64,000 nucleotides of DNA from Guadua angustifolia (lineage: Eukaryota; Streptophyta; Magnoliopsida; Poales; Poaceae): NCBI GenBank assembly GCA_036346375.1, contig CM070517.1:14549161-14613160 (forward strand), in the 5' to 3' direction. Shown one piece after another: positions 46,639 to 58,399 of this stretch. The position numbers and the translations under genes are program-made. The notes beneath the pieces are model-generated. The model searched no databases. It was given only the letters and a program-made list of their open reading frames with translations, and had not been told where the DNA came from. How positions within the stretch are numbered: the first letter of the stretch is position 1; every line of letters starts with the position of its first letter.

Positions 46639-47088
46639 TGTGAAACATGTACGTCCAGGTATCTGGATGTCGGGCCAAAGAGGCCCAACCAAATAAGGAT
46701 GGGCTGGGCCGACTGCAGGAAGGAGCCAAGGCGTACTCGATAAGGAAGTTCTGGAGATAGTAACTAAGCCGGATTAGGCGGATACAGTTGTAATCTCAAT
46801 TGTTACCGAAACGGATAGATATATAAGACGTGATCCCTACCTCGTATCCGAGTAGGATTCTCTTTTGTAACCGCCCTCCTCTGCTATATAAAGGGAGGGG
46901 CGGGGGGACATAAAGCATACGATCTCATCAGCAATTAGCTAGCCATATATAATTCCAGAGCACAGGACTAGGGTATAATCTCCTCCGTGAGAGCCCGAAC
47001 CTGTATACATCTGGTGTCTTGTGCTACCATCAAGTTTGGATCCAGCGCCTAGCCCCCTTTTCATTATTGTTGGTAACAAACATCGACA
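46639..47088 (+). repeat. 3' LTR of A
   Basis: TGTGAAACATG to ACATCGACA, with TATA tatataaaggg at 46885-46895. About 4-5% different from the 5' LTR by eye. Confidence 0.9.
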
Positions 47089-47460
47089 GGTGGTAACCCA
47101 TCTTCACAGAAGTTTTTGCACCCACCTGTAACTGATGGTTTGTGTAAATCGGTATATTTGCATAGGCGTTTCTAAGTACCTCCTGTAAAATGCATTTGTA
47201 CAAGCGGTTGGTTAAGCCGTCCGCCTGTACAAATGCTTATTTGTACAAGTGGTTTCTTAAGTAGACCGCCTATATAAATGCCATCTATACAGGTGAGTGG
47301 CTTAAGCACCCGCCTGCACAAATAGCATTTTCACGGGCGTGGGCTTAAGCCGTCTGCCTGTACAAACTGCATATCTTCATCCAGTTGCTTAAGCGAACCG
47401 CTTGTATAAATAGTTGTACCACATGCGGCACCTAAGGTGAACCACCTATACAGATCCAGA
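47089..47460. repeat. Subterminal repeats of E
   Basis: Several copies of (c)gcctgtacaaatg and acaagcggtt(g/t)cttaagc in both orientations at about 40-60 bp spacing. The same catttgtacatgcg motif follows the CACTG terminus at 12599. Confidence 0.7.
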
Positions 47461-47649
47461 GAATCTTTTTTAATAATATTTAGATAATTATATTATAATA
47501 TTAATAAATGCATACATTATATCAATCACATCACTGTTCAGCACAAATCCATACATAACAATGACAAGGTTATATATACAAAGCACATATAAATCATAAT
47601 TGCATTATGTATATATACAAGGTTATATACACATCAGTGTTCACGGCCC

Positions 47650-48190
47650 ATCTATCCTCGTCTCCCAATTACAAAGTCTAGGATGCTTCGCCACTTCACC
47701 TCCCCAGTAAAAGAAACTATCTCTCTCATGTATGACTTCACGACGAATGAACTGGCACATGTCCTTTTGCACACTGCGAAGGTCATCATCAGTGAGTGCC
47801 AAAGTGGTCTTTTCAATCTTCACCTGCAATAATAAAGTAGGCAATAAAGAGGTTAAACAATAGTGAAATCGAGAATCAGACAATAAATAATCTTGAATCA
47901 CCAATTTGTATAGGCTTACGTCCTGGGGTTGCTTATGTACCTCTCGTTGATCCTAAGGAACTCGCAGACGTAGTATCTACAAAGAACACTGCCTGGAGGT
48001 TGCTTGTGGCACTTCAAATCAAATAATAATGTATGGAATTAGTACAGTTGGTAATACCCTTCCTTACTAGTGCAATTATGTCGAAGCATTACAAGTGTCT
48101 TCTTACCCATGGGTGGACATAGCAAAACATCTTATTTGACCCATTCGCAGGTTCATGTTGCCCCCCTTTTTTGGTCACGTAATGCTTGAA
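47650..48190 (-). pseudogene. Ulp1/C48 peptidase-like fragment of CACTA E
   Basis: Exons on the - strand in order: MFCYVHPW (about 48105-48150), then HKQPPGSVLCRYYVCEFLRI, NERYISNP (about 47918-48007), then LRSVQKDMCQFIRREVIHER and SFFYWGGEVAKHPRLCNWE (about 47650-47800). The Q...C spacing with YYVCEF is the end of the catalytic domain of Ulp1-type cysteine proteases that many plant CACTA and MULE elements carry. The nucleophile Cys is followed by Arg where Gly is usual. The His/Asp part is missing. Confidence 0.65.
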
Positions 48191-48193
48191 AGC

Positions 48194-48836
48194 TATCGAG
48201 ACCCGAATCGGCAAATCCGAACCCTCTGTGTATTCAGCACTAGTCTAGGATCACGCTAGTGCACGCAGGCTAAACAGGGTTAAAGTATCACAATCATACA
48301 CAACGGAATAATAATAAAGTACTTCAAACATGTATATAAACTGGTTGCATGACCTTAAGGTCACCTTATAATAGTTTGCCACGCAGGGCTTACATTATCC
48401 AGAGTATCAAGAAAATAACAGCGGAAAAATGAACTTCGTAGTGACCCATCACTTTGCCACAGGCAACTGACGAGGCTTGCTCCCTAGTTCTCTGGCTCCT
48501 CGACAAACTCCTCCTCCCAAGCAGGCGTAGACTCCTCCTCTGGTATAATGTTGTTTGCAAGGGTGAGTACACACCATACTCAACAAGTCATGCACAGAAT
48601 GTAGTTCTATTACTACATGCATGGCTTATTACAAAGGAATGGTTCAATTGGCTGTTTTGCATTGCATCAACATTTTAACTTATTATTTATTTAAATAGAA
48701 AGTAGCAAAACCATATAAGTATAATAAGTTTCTTCAATTGTTTTCCCACATATTCTTGACACACAGTCCTGAATCAAATTTCACTTTTATCCCTGGCACA
48801 CAGCCACTCATTCCCATTTTATTTTTGAAGATCTAC
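48194..48836 (-). repeat. LTR J (partial, reverse)
   Basis: Begins tatcgagacccgaatcggcaaatccg and follows LTR F (48837 onward) block by block for about 640 bp, up to '...attttatttttgaagatctac'. There it is interrupted by the exact TG end of LTR F. It sits inside the peptidase gene of E. The rest of J is not in the window. Confidence 0.7.
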
Positions 48837-51800
48837 TGTCGGGACCCGATTCTGCAAATCCGGCCCCTCTGTGTATTCTACACTAGTTCAGGATCACGCT
48901 AGTGCACATAGGATAAACAGGTTGAAGTACCACAATCATACATAGCGGAAATAATAATAAAGTACTTCAAACATGAATATAAACGAGTTACACGACCTTA
49001 AGGTCACCTTACATTAATTCGTCACGCAGGACGATAAATAAAAGTAGCACAGTTCAGTAGCGGAAGCAAAAGTACGATAATGAAACCCTTCGTAGCCACA
49101 GGCAACTGACGAGGCTCAAACCTAATCCTCCTGACCTTCGTTAAACTCCTCCCAAGCTGGTGTCGCCTCTTCTTCTGAGGTTTTGTTGAAGCAAGAGTGA
49201 GTATACAACATACTCAACAAGTCATGCACAATGCAATTCTATTACTACATGCATGGCTTAATCCAAGGGAAGGGTTAAATGGTTATTTTGCGTAAAGCAG
49301 TATTTCTTTTAACAGATAGTCCTAATTAGGTTAAAAGCGATAAAACCATTACTATTAATAATTAATTTCTCAATTCTTTTCCAACAGTTTGGCACACAGC
49401 CCTAAGTTCGATTTATCAGTCTTTGGCTCACAGTCACCCATTCCACATTTTATTTTGAAAATCTAACCCTTGATTGTAATCCCCGAGCATTGTCCAATAC
49501 CGCGGACGCGGCTATTCGAATAGATTTAACACACACTCTGCAGAGGCTATACACTTTACCCATAGGATACAGTCGCTCACCACACAGGTGATAGATTGCA
49601 ACAAAGTCTTTCAGAGGCTAACATTTAACCGATGAACCCCTCCAGCATTGCACTTCTAACACTTCCCTCACTCAGAGCCGAAGTTTAGAACGAGCGGATA
49701 CTGTTGAATGGGTACCAAGACGTAGCACAGGTACGCTTCCCCATACAACTACACTTGTGTGTAACTGTCCCCCCGAGGTATCATAGGAAAGATGTTAGAG
49801 CCTTACTAAACTAAGTCTGTCCCATACCAGACAAGTGGTTGTACGAGTAACTCAGATCAAAGGCTCGCAAGGTGAAGTCCTTAACTGTACTGGGCAAGAC
49901 ATCCAGTTAACAATTCATGGCACACGGCCTTTACAGTCTTTAGTACATCCCGTTGCCACATAGGCCCACCTGGCACGAAGCCTTCTTGCCACTTGCCCCG
50001 GTCCAAATCATTTCCCATCCTAGGTTTGTATTTATGCAACACATGCCAATGCCTACTTCATTGCATGAGTAGAACCACACAGGTCGCTACCCCCAATTCC
50101 AACTCATGGCAACATCACCTCATTCCAAAATGTGTTCCATAATCGTTTAATCAATATTCTTTTGCAATTTGAAAGTCATTCGGCGCATACATCATACTAA
50201 GCAACTAGTCACGGTCTAGCCTCCCGTGTTGGCATTATTCTAGCAACCAACGTAAATTAACATATTAGGGTGACAAGGTTTTTAGGGCATAATAACAACA
50301 TAATCAAGGTGGCATAAACAAGATTGGCATATTAGCTACCATACACAATTTAATCAATGGTATTTTTAAATAACATAGCATGCAATATTTAAATCAAAGT
50401 ATATTTTGAAATCTCGGCACAAAATGATCAAAGCATGACTTGCCTTCGAAGAGTAGTTGATCCTTGTCTGAAACCTGCGACGGGTCTTCGATTTCTTCCT
50501 CGACAGCTCCCAGCAACTCGGAGTCTATGCGGAATAATCATACATACAATAAATATACTTAAACAGAAAGCAAGATCATCACTAAAATAAAATAAAAATC
50601 ACCAATAAATAGTTCACATTTTTACAAATTTTTAGGAACTGGAATCACCCAATTCCGAGTTAAAACGCAAAAGTTATAGCATTTGCAAGTTTTTGAAAAT
50701 TCTAATAAAGGATTACCCGAGTTAATTGATTTATTTTTCTACTGAAAATCCCGGTTAATTCCTCGGCTTGACACGTGTCAGCACCGGAGACAGCCACGTC
50801 ACCACGGTCGCTGACATGTGGGTTCTCGATGACGTCATCGCGGCGTCGGCACGGCGGTCATTACACTGACAAGTGGGCCCGATGAACAGTATTCGGTCCA
50901 CTCAGCGGCTGACACGCGGCGCTCCACCATCGCTCCACGTGGCTCCAAGATTTTCCGCCCGTTGGATCTAAATCCAACGGTCGGTCTTCCCACGGCCAAA
51001 CCTCCCACGTGGCAACATCCGAGCCGTCCGCTGGATCCAACGGCGCTGGCTCGGCCCTGCCATGCTACTCCAAGCCACGTGGCGCTCATCTATTGGCTAG
51101 CAGCACGGCTGCATCCCTCCCGCACGCTCGAAAACCTATGGTGCGGATCCGGCCTCACGACCCGCACAGGGATAGCGACGTGGACAGCATCGGTGAGTGA
51201 CACGTGCATGCATCACGACCAGTCATCCAAGAATCGACGGCTACGGTTCAACGAGGCTAGGTTACCGGGGAGATACGTGGCGAAACCTTGACCACAGATC
51301 TACGAATCAACGGACATTATCAAACGCAGTGAGAATAGCTACGTGGCGAACACTTAACCGTAGATCTATGATCTAACGTGCTTTATCAAAACGCACCAGC
51401 TATGGCTACGTGGGCGATCGCAGCACGGCGGATGAAGATCCGGCGGTGCGCACCGTGCAGCGATGCCTGAATGCGAGTCTCACGCGGCTTAATCTGAGCC
51501 GGACATTCCAGATCGAACGGCCATTATCAAAATAAGCTATCTAAGCCTAGAGCTACATGGGAAGATTCGTGGTGCTACCTTGGACGTGGGATGAAGATCC
51601 GATGGCTGAGGTGGCTCACGATTGCTAACGAAGACGCAGTGGCGCTCGGTCACCGGACTTGGAGAAGATGAGGTCGGCGGACGTCGCTTAAAACTCCTCC
51701 GGTGGAAAGAAGTGGTCCAAGCGGCGCGGACGTGATACAAATAACTCGGGCGAAGGTCTCGAGTGCGGCGGAGAGTGGCAGTCGGCGGTGGGAAGCAAGG

Positions 51801-52645
51801 AAGAACCGTGGCGGTGGCAATGCTGACTCCGGTGAGCTACGGGGAGAGCTAAGGGGCACGGCAGGGTTCAAACGAGTGGGCAAAATGGACGGAAGGAAGC
51901 TCTGCATGCAATGGGTTATATCTCCCGCTCGGACAAGCTTTGGAATGCGCGCAAATCCCTGACATATCTTCGGCGGCCAACCCCTGACGGTGGTGCACTG
52001 CTCGCCCTCTCCCGAGACGGCGAAATTCAGACCGTCCGATCTGCTTCGATCCGATGGCATCGAGCGAGCGACTGTGCGGCAGCGGGCACGACCATTCGAT
52101 CTCAATCCAACGGCACAGGGCTCGGGCGAAGCGGTATTTGGGCGTGGTCATCCGATCGAAATCCGACGGCCTAGAGCGGCGGCCGCTTACGCTTGCCGGC
52201 GTGGCGATAAGCGCGATCGAGCACTGGAATTACTGAAGATCGGACGGCACCTGCGAATAGACGACGCGGCTCAAAATCAATAAATCGATGGAGATCGCCT
52301 GACGCCGAGCGAGCGATGGCTAGGGTTTTGGCTGAAGGCGCGCACAGTGTTGGGCTCGGCCCAACACTGTAGCAAGGTATTTTCCTGATTTTAACTTTTA
52401 AAATAATTCTAGGAAATCAAAGTAATTATTTGGAGCACTAAAAATACCCGAAAAATTCTAGAAAATATTTCAAGGCATTTAGAGCTTAAATAAAATATTT
52501 TTATTTATTTTTGGTAATTACCTTTATGAAAATTAATTATTCAAGAAGAAGGTAAACTGAAATAATTCCAATTAAATCCCAAAAATTCACAAAAATTTGA
52601 ATAACTCCAGAAATTTAAATTTTGGCCAAATTTTGGGGCGTTACA
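48837..52645 (-). repeat. 3' LTR of element F (reverse)
   Basis: On the + strand it runs from TGTCGGGACCCG to ...TTTGGGGCGTTACA, 3809 bp. The GC-rich upstream zone lies at 50760-52360. A polypurine tract in reverse (acctacccccctta) follows at 52647-52660. It is related to the LTRs of B and D in its U5-like part. Small ORFs in 50800-52300 are GC-rich shadows. Confidence 0.85.
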
Positions 52646-54897
52646 AACCTACCCCCCTTAACAAAATCTCGACCCCGAGATTCGAAGCTTAACTAAGGAA
52701 TAGGTTCGGGAATTCCTTTCTCAAATCTTCCTCGCGTTCCCAGGTGGCTTCACTTTCTGCGTGATTACTCCACTGAATTCTGCAAAATCAGGTGGTGTTG
52801 CTCCTTGTTTTCCGATCCACTATATCTAGTATTTTTATCGGTTGCTCTTTGTAAGTCAAGTCTTCCTGTAACTCAATTGCTTCCAGGGCTGTTTGTTCGT
52901 CAGGCACTCGGAGACACTTCTTGAGTTGCGATACATCAAAGACATTGTGTACTCCTGCTAATGTTTGCGGTAACTCTAGTTGATATGCGACTTCTCCCCT
53001 GCGGCTCAGGATCTTGAACGGCTCCACATATCGTGTGCAAGTTTCCCCTTTTTGTGAAACCTCTGTACTCCTTTAAGAGGCGTAACTCTGAGATACACAT
53101 AATCTTCAGGCTCAAAGCTCAAATCCCTGCGGCGATTGTCCGCATAACTCTTCTGCCTTGACTGCGCGATTTTCAACCTTTCCCTTATCAGTGCTATTTG
53201 CTCTTCGGCTTCTTAGAGTATGTCTGGTCCGAAGACACGACGCTCACCAGTCTCATTCCAATTTAACGGCGTCCTACAAGGTCGACCATACAATGCTTCG
53301 AAAGGTGACATCTGAAGACTAGCCTGATAGCTGTTATTGTAACTAAATTCTGCATGTGGTAGACTTTTATCCCAAGACGTCGTATATGCCAATGCACAGG
53401 CCCTCAACATATCTTCTAATATCTGATTGACTCTTTACATGCGCCCATCTGCTTATGCGGATGATACGTTGTACTGAAGTTCAAGCGGGTGCCCATTGCT
53501 GCATGCAATTTATCCCAAAATCTTGAGGTAAATTGGGTACCTCTGTCCGATACTATCTTCATTGGCACTCCATGCAAGCAGACGATTCTTGCCATGTATA
53601 GCTCTGCCAACTTATCTCCTGAGTAGGTTGTCTTTACCGGTATGAAGTGCGCGACCTTTGTCAATCGATCCACGATGACCCATATGGAGTCATAACCTCC
53701 TTGCGTCCTTGGCAATCCGGTGATAAAATCCATTCCGATTTCCTCCCATTTCCACTCTGGTATTTTTAATGGTTGCAGCAGCCCTGCTGGCCGCTGATGC
53801 ATAGCCTTGACTCGCTGGCATACATCACATAGTGCTACGTGCTCAGCAACCTCTCTCTTCATATTTGGCCACCAGAACCTCTCTTTTAAATCTTGGTACA
53901 TTTTTGCACTTCCTGGGTGAATCGAATACTTGGAGTCGTGAGCTTCCTCCAGTATTAACTGCTTTAACTCCTTTTTGTTAGGTACACAAATGCGCTCTTT
54001 CATCCACAACGTGCCTTGTTCGTCCAGCTTAAATTCTTTTGCTTGCCCTTCCTCCATCTTGGCTTTGATTCGCTTGATCTTCTCATCATTCTTTTGACCT
54101 TCTCTAATCTGGTCTTCCAAGATAGACTTCACTTCTAAAGCGGCTACAAAGCCTTCCGGAACAACTTCCAATTTGAACCTCTGAAGGTCCTTGCACAATT
54201 CTCCCTGGCTTTCTCCCACTATCACATTTAGACTATGACTTTTCCGACTCAAGGCATCAGCCACTACATTGGCCTTGCCGGGATGATAATGGATACCCAT
54301 GTTGTAATCCTTGATCAGTTCTAACCACCTCCTTTGCCTCATGTTCAGGTCGATTGGGTGAAAATGTATTTAAGGCTTTTATGGTGCATATACACCTCAC
54401 ACTGCTACCAATAAGATAGTGACGCCATATCTTCGGGCATGCACTACTACGCTAGTTCTAGATCATCGTCGGGTAATTCCTTCATGTGGCCTTAATTGCC
54501 TTGAGGCATAGGCTACTACCTTCCGTTTTGCATCAATCGCATCCAAGCCCTTGGCGTGATGCATCGCAAAGAAATATCAAAACTACGGTGCACATCTGGT
54601 TGAACTAACACCGGTCTTGATGTCGGTCGTTTCTTCAATTCTTGAAAGCTTTTCTCGCAATCTGGTGTCCACACAAATTTCTTCTCCTTCTTTAGCAATT
54701 GCGTAAATGGCCTGGCAATTGTCGAAAACCCTTCTATAAATCGGCAGTAATACCCAGCTATCCCAAGAAAACTTCGAATCTGCGTAACCGACTTCGGCGG
54801 TTCCCAATGCAGTACTGTCTCAACCTTGCTTGGGTCCACTGCAATTCCCACGGCGGTCATTACATGCCCTAGGAATTCCCAAGTAGGCTTTGCACGT
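52646..54897 (-). pseudogene. pol of element F: RT end, RNase H, integrase, chromodomain start
   Basis: Reading from 54897 leftward: WEFLGHVMTAVGIAVDPSKV and FLGIAGYYCRFIEGF (RT end), a degraded RNase H (54340-54520), then an open run 54342-53416 with HYHPGKANVVADALSRKSH, the zinc-binding HDSKYSIHPGSAKMY...VALCDVCQRVK, the core GMDFITGLPRTQGGYDS and VSDRGTQFTSRFWDKLH. After a break near 53430 it continues AEFSYNNSYQASLQMSPFEA and, at 53027-52788, FKILSRRGEVAYQLEL, VHNVFDVSQLKKCL. It is close to B's integrase in sequence. The upstream part (gag, protease, RT palm) is missing: the copia LTR begins at 54898. Confidence 0.85.
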
Positions 54898-55315
54898 TGG
54901 TTAGACCCCTAATATAGGGTTCCACTGAGAGGCTATATAAAGGAAGGCTAAGGGGATACAACTGTTGTACTACTACACCTACTAAAAACTCTAGCCGTCA
55001 CTAACCGGTTAGGCCCTGTCGTGCGTGCTAGTGCTAGCACACCAACATATGACGTTTCTTCCCCGAACATGTGGACTTTGGTAGAGGCATTGCTGCAACT
55101 GTGAGGATGATCGTTTGGGCATGTTTGACCACTGCTCAAGGACGATTGACCACTACTCCAAGACACATGCTACATTGAATCGGGCTACATCAGCTCTTCT
55201 TTTTCTGTACTACGCTTCTGGCGGTAATGATCCATGATCTCTCACTTGTTTGGCATATGGGTTTACACTGTAACATTTTTAATTTGTGCTAGCGTAGCCT
55301 AACCATATTCCTTCA
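54898..55315 (+). repeat. 5' LTR of copia element L
   Basis: Starts TGGTTAGACCCC at the break in F's RT, has a TATA box ggctatataaagga near 54930-54943 and ends attccttca one base before the primer site. 418 bp is a usual copia LTR length. The second LTR was not found, so the borders rest on the junction and the primer site. Confidence 0.65.
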
Positions 55316-55316
55316 G

Positions 55317-55330
55317 TGGTTTCAGAGCCA
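55317..55330 (+). promoter_or_regulatory. Primer binding site of L
   Basis: tggtttcagagcca, one base after the LTR; a one-base variant of the tRNA-Met site TGGTATCAGAGC. Confidence 0.65.
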
Positions 55331-56757
55331 TCTGTGTAGTTTTTGATCTAGATAGAATGCATATATATGATATGCGAAAGTAGTAGATTGGATCTATTAC
55401 TATTCTGGTATGTTAACCTAGGTCGATTCAAATGGAGTGATCAGTTTGGGTCATCGATTGATGAGATCAATTAGTCTTGGCATTTGTAAATGGTTTGAAG
55501 ATCATTCAGGTTAGGTTGTGTCACCATTTGTAGCTGCATCGCTCGTTCACCCTTACTAGTCAGAATTCTACCATCTGGGTAAATTATGATGTGTAATTGT
55601 AAAAGACCAAGCCATTCATAAGTGGATTCGAATATCAATTTGGATTGGTTGTTTCGATTGTTTGTAGCTGCATCGCTCGTTCAGCCTTACCAGTCAGAAT
55701 TTTGCCATCAGGGTAAACTAAGATTGTAGTTGTAATGACCAAGCCGACTAGTGTGATTTTTTATGAAAAATCGAGCTGATTAGATTGGTTTAGAATTGGG
55801 TTAATATGATTAATCAGATGAATTTTTGAAGGGTGATTTTGTGAATAATATTCATTTCCCAGAATTTTTTTCAATGGGAGCTACCCTCGACCCGTGTTGT
55901 AGAGGCGATATATAGTCTTATGTGTTCTAAGCGCGCAGTAGAATTGAATTCTATGGATAACTTGCTTTTGCAGGCATTGATGTGAATAATATGACCCGTT
56001 TATGTATGTGATGCATGTATACACTTATCAGCCAGTGAGTCAGGTCAAATTATAGCTATGGGCTACATTTTATTGAATAACGGCCTGCATATTGACTTGG
56101 TCAATGTAATTCATTGCTAGCTGTTAGGATTACTAGCTAGCTAGATGAAATCGGTGACTTCAGGCATGATGGCCTGGTGGATAGGGAGTGTGGTAATGGA
56201 GATTACTATGTTTAAAGGCTATACTATTTTATAGTTTAATGTGATTATATGTGATCTTGTTTATATCCCTGACATACTATTTTTTCATGTGATTATATTA
56301 TATGTTTTTAACATGATAGAATAGTTGATGCCCTTCCAAATTGTTGCATCTATCAAAATTTTGATCGTTAGTTGGTAAGTCTACCAAAGTAGAGTACTAT
56401 TAATTATCTTAATAAGATAGGGTAAGTGTTGGACATATACATGCATAACAATTGGTTCAATTTAACTAGGCTATCAAAACGGTTTTTGGCCTAGGGACAC
56501 GGTGTTAAGGCCGGGGTATGTGAAGTCACTCAACAAACAAGAGTTGCATGTAATGTAATTAGCAAGTGGTTACTTACCTATGACATTAGCGGTGATTTCA
56601 AAGCTCTCTAGGACTTAATGAAATATGGGCCTTGATCCACTATATGTCATTGAGGGACTTTGTTCAATTAAAATGGGAGTATCTTTTGTTAAATTATTTA
56701 ATGAGAGATTTTACATAAACATAGTGCTAAAACTTTGCATATTTTATTTTGTAGACC
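55331..56757. other. Leader of L, no gene
   Basis: AT-rich. It includes two similar 60-bp phrases, 'gtagctgcatcgctcgttca(c/g)ccttac(t/c)agtcagaattctaccatc(t/a)gg' near 55527 and 55665. No ORF is supported. Confidence 0.4.
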
Positions 56758-57700
56758 ATGGCACCATCTACTTCTTCTACACCTAGTTTTAGCTTGTGTT
56801 TGATTCTTGATAAAGATAAATTTAATAGGACAAACTTTATCATAGGCGTGCTCGCCACACCTTTCATGCGGGCGCCACGTGAGTCTGGTACATTGACCGT
56901 CTTGTTGATCGCTTTTGTGGCGGAGAGGGTACCCAATAGTATCACAACCATGGCACCATCTGAGCTTGCGTTTGAATTGTTTTGAAACAAGAAAAGAAGA
57001 AATATGTTCTAGAGGATCCATATCCCACTGAACTAGCTAAAAATGCTACTTGTGCTGAATAGAATGATTATGAAAAGCATTGCAATGACTCAATTGATGT
57101 CAGCTGCCTCATTCTTGTCACTATGAACTTTGAGCTTTAGAAGCAATATGAAGACATAGATGTCTGCAATATGATTGTGGGTCTTAAAGGCATGTTTGAG
57201 GACTAGGCAAGAACTGATAAGTATAATACCTCTAAGTCATTATTTACATGCAAGCTACCTGATGGGTATCTGATCAGCCCTAATGAAATCAAGATGATTG
57301 GTTACATTGAGAGTTCTGAAAAACTTGGTTTTCCCCTTAGCCAAGAGTTAGCTATTGATGTGATTGTCCAGTCGCTCCCTCGAATTTTGAACCATTCATT
57401 TTGAACTTTCATATGAATAGCATGGAGAAATCGTTGACTAAGTTGCATGGGATGATCAAGTCAACAGAAGAGAGCATCAAGAAATGCAATAGAGAAGACG
57501 TGAAAATATTGATAAGATGTGAGATTTGTTAGCATAGATGTATATCACGGTTTTGTTGTCTGTGTACTACGCTGGAAGAAAATAAGAAAATAATTAGTCG
57601 GGAGAGGAATTGCATTAGATGCAATAGAGAAGGACATAGGCAAGGTTCCGAAAAAATGTTGGAAAAATTCATAGCGGTTTTGTCGCTTGATGGTGGAATT
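56758..57700 (+). pseudogene. Copia gag (UBN2-type), degraded
   Basis: ATG 56758 (MAPSTSSTPSFSLCLILDKD). It resumes near 56995 with KKYVLEDPYPTELAKNATCA, then NMIVGLKGMFED, LPDGYLISPNEIKMIGYIES and KLGFPLSQELAIDVIVQSLP, all hallmarks of plant copia gag, and ends with a knuckle-like CIRCNREGH near 57620. Between 56850 and 56992 a stretch of about 140 bp does not fit gag. Several stops (for example after AKNATCAE and MNFEL) interrupt the frame. Confidence 0.75.
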
Positions 57701-57720
57701 TGTTGCAGTCATAACAACAT

Positions 57721-58399
57721 GAAGTGACATGGTGCACACATCATAATAAGGAAAAATTCGAAAAAGTGACGTTTCATGTTGGTAGAAATGGAACGAAGGA
57801 TCACATAGCATTTGATAATGAAGGCAGGAAGTACATGGTGTTTTTGGAAGAAAATGACATAGCATGACACGTAATCAACAAAACACACTAGTGAGGTGGA
57901 GCAAGTGCAAAATAACAAATGAAAAGATAAACGGCATCAGTACCATATACACCATGTACTGCTATGTTAACGATATGAGCGTGTGAATGTAGTTGTCCAT
58001 AGAAAAGTACAGTAATAAAGAAAAACCAAACACTAGCTGCGATTCTTCTGCAGTGCAACACCCTATGTGGTGCCAGGCCTATGTTATCGTTGCACATGCC
58101 TAGATGGATACGTCAGCTAGTCTAATGGCACTCCCCGAGTGCTCCTAGTATGACTATCAGTGCTAGTGGGAAGGCTGGCACTATCCGATCCCATCAGGGA
58201 GCTGCGAGGAACCATGTATAACAGCTAGCGACTGATGGGAGGTGTCAATGAACCAGTCATCAACTAGGGCATCGTTGCCATAGTACAGTTCACCGGAGTG
58301 GGTCGCGGTGTCATCCCGTGGTGCATCATTCATTGTTGAACAACTTTTTTAGTAGTAGATAATAGAATGTGTAGAATGTAATAGATGAGGTGATACTGC
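57721..58399. other. Spacer, no supported gene
   Basis: I see no domain on either strand. It lies between the copia remnant and the plant-mobile-domain pseudogene. Confidence 0.4.

Larger units (their letters stand above)
12633..47088 (+). mobile_element. Element A: complete Tat-type Ty3/gypsy retrotransposon, split by B
   Basis: LTRs at 12633-13079 and 46639-47088 (TG...CA, about 450 bp, roughly 20 differences by eye), a primer site two bases after the 5' LTR, gag-protease-RT-RNase H-archaeal-type RNase H-integrase on the + strand, then a long 3' region with antisense genes, and a polypurine tract before the 3' LTR. Flanking 5-mers agtgg/ggtgg are a target duplication with one mismatch. Subtracting B (21570-44096) leaves about 11.9 kb, normal for Tat elements. 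All coding parts carry stops or frameshifts. Confidence 0.9.
47089..48193 (-). mobile_element. CACTA element E, right of A
   Basis: Resumes the element begun at 12599: subterminal repeats (47089-47460), an AT-rich spacer with no gene (47461-47640), and the 3' exons of a Ulp1/C48 peptidase-like gene on the - strand. It is cut at 48194 by LTR J; the right terminus is not present. Confidence 0.6.
54898..57720 (+). mobile_element. Element L: Ty1/copia 5' LTR and gag remnant
   Basis: LTR (54898-55315), primer site, long leader (55331-56757, no gene seen) and a gag pseudogene. No pol and no 3' LTR are recognisable; the element fades out after the zinc-knuckle region near 57700. Inserted in the RT of F. 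Confidence 0.7.

Noticed and set aside
50835..52283. Group of ORFs on both strands in GC-rich DNA
   Set aside because: They fall in the GC-rich upstream part of LTR F; GC-rich DNA is open in many frames and no domain is seen.
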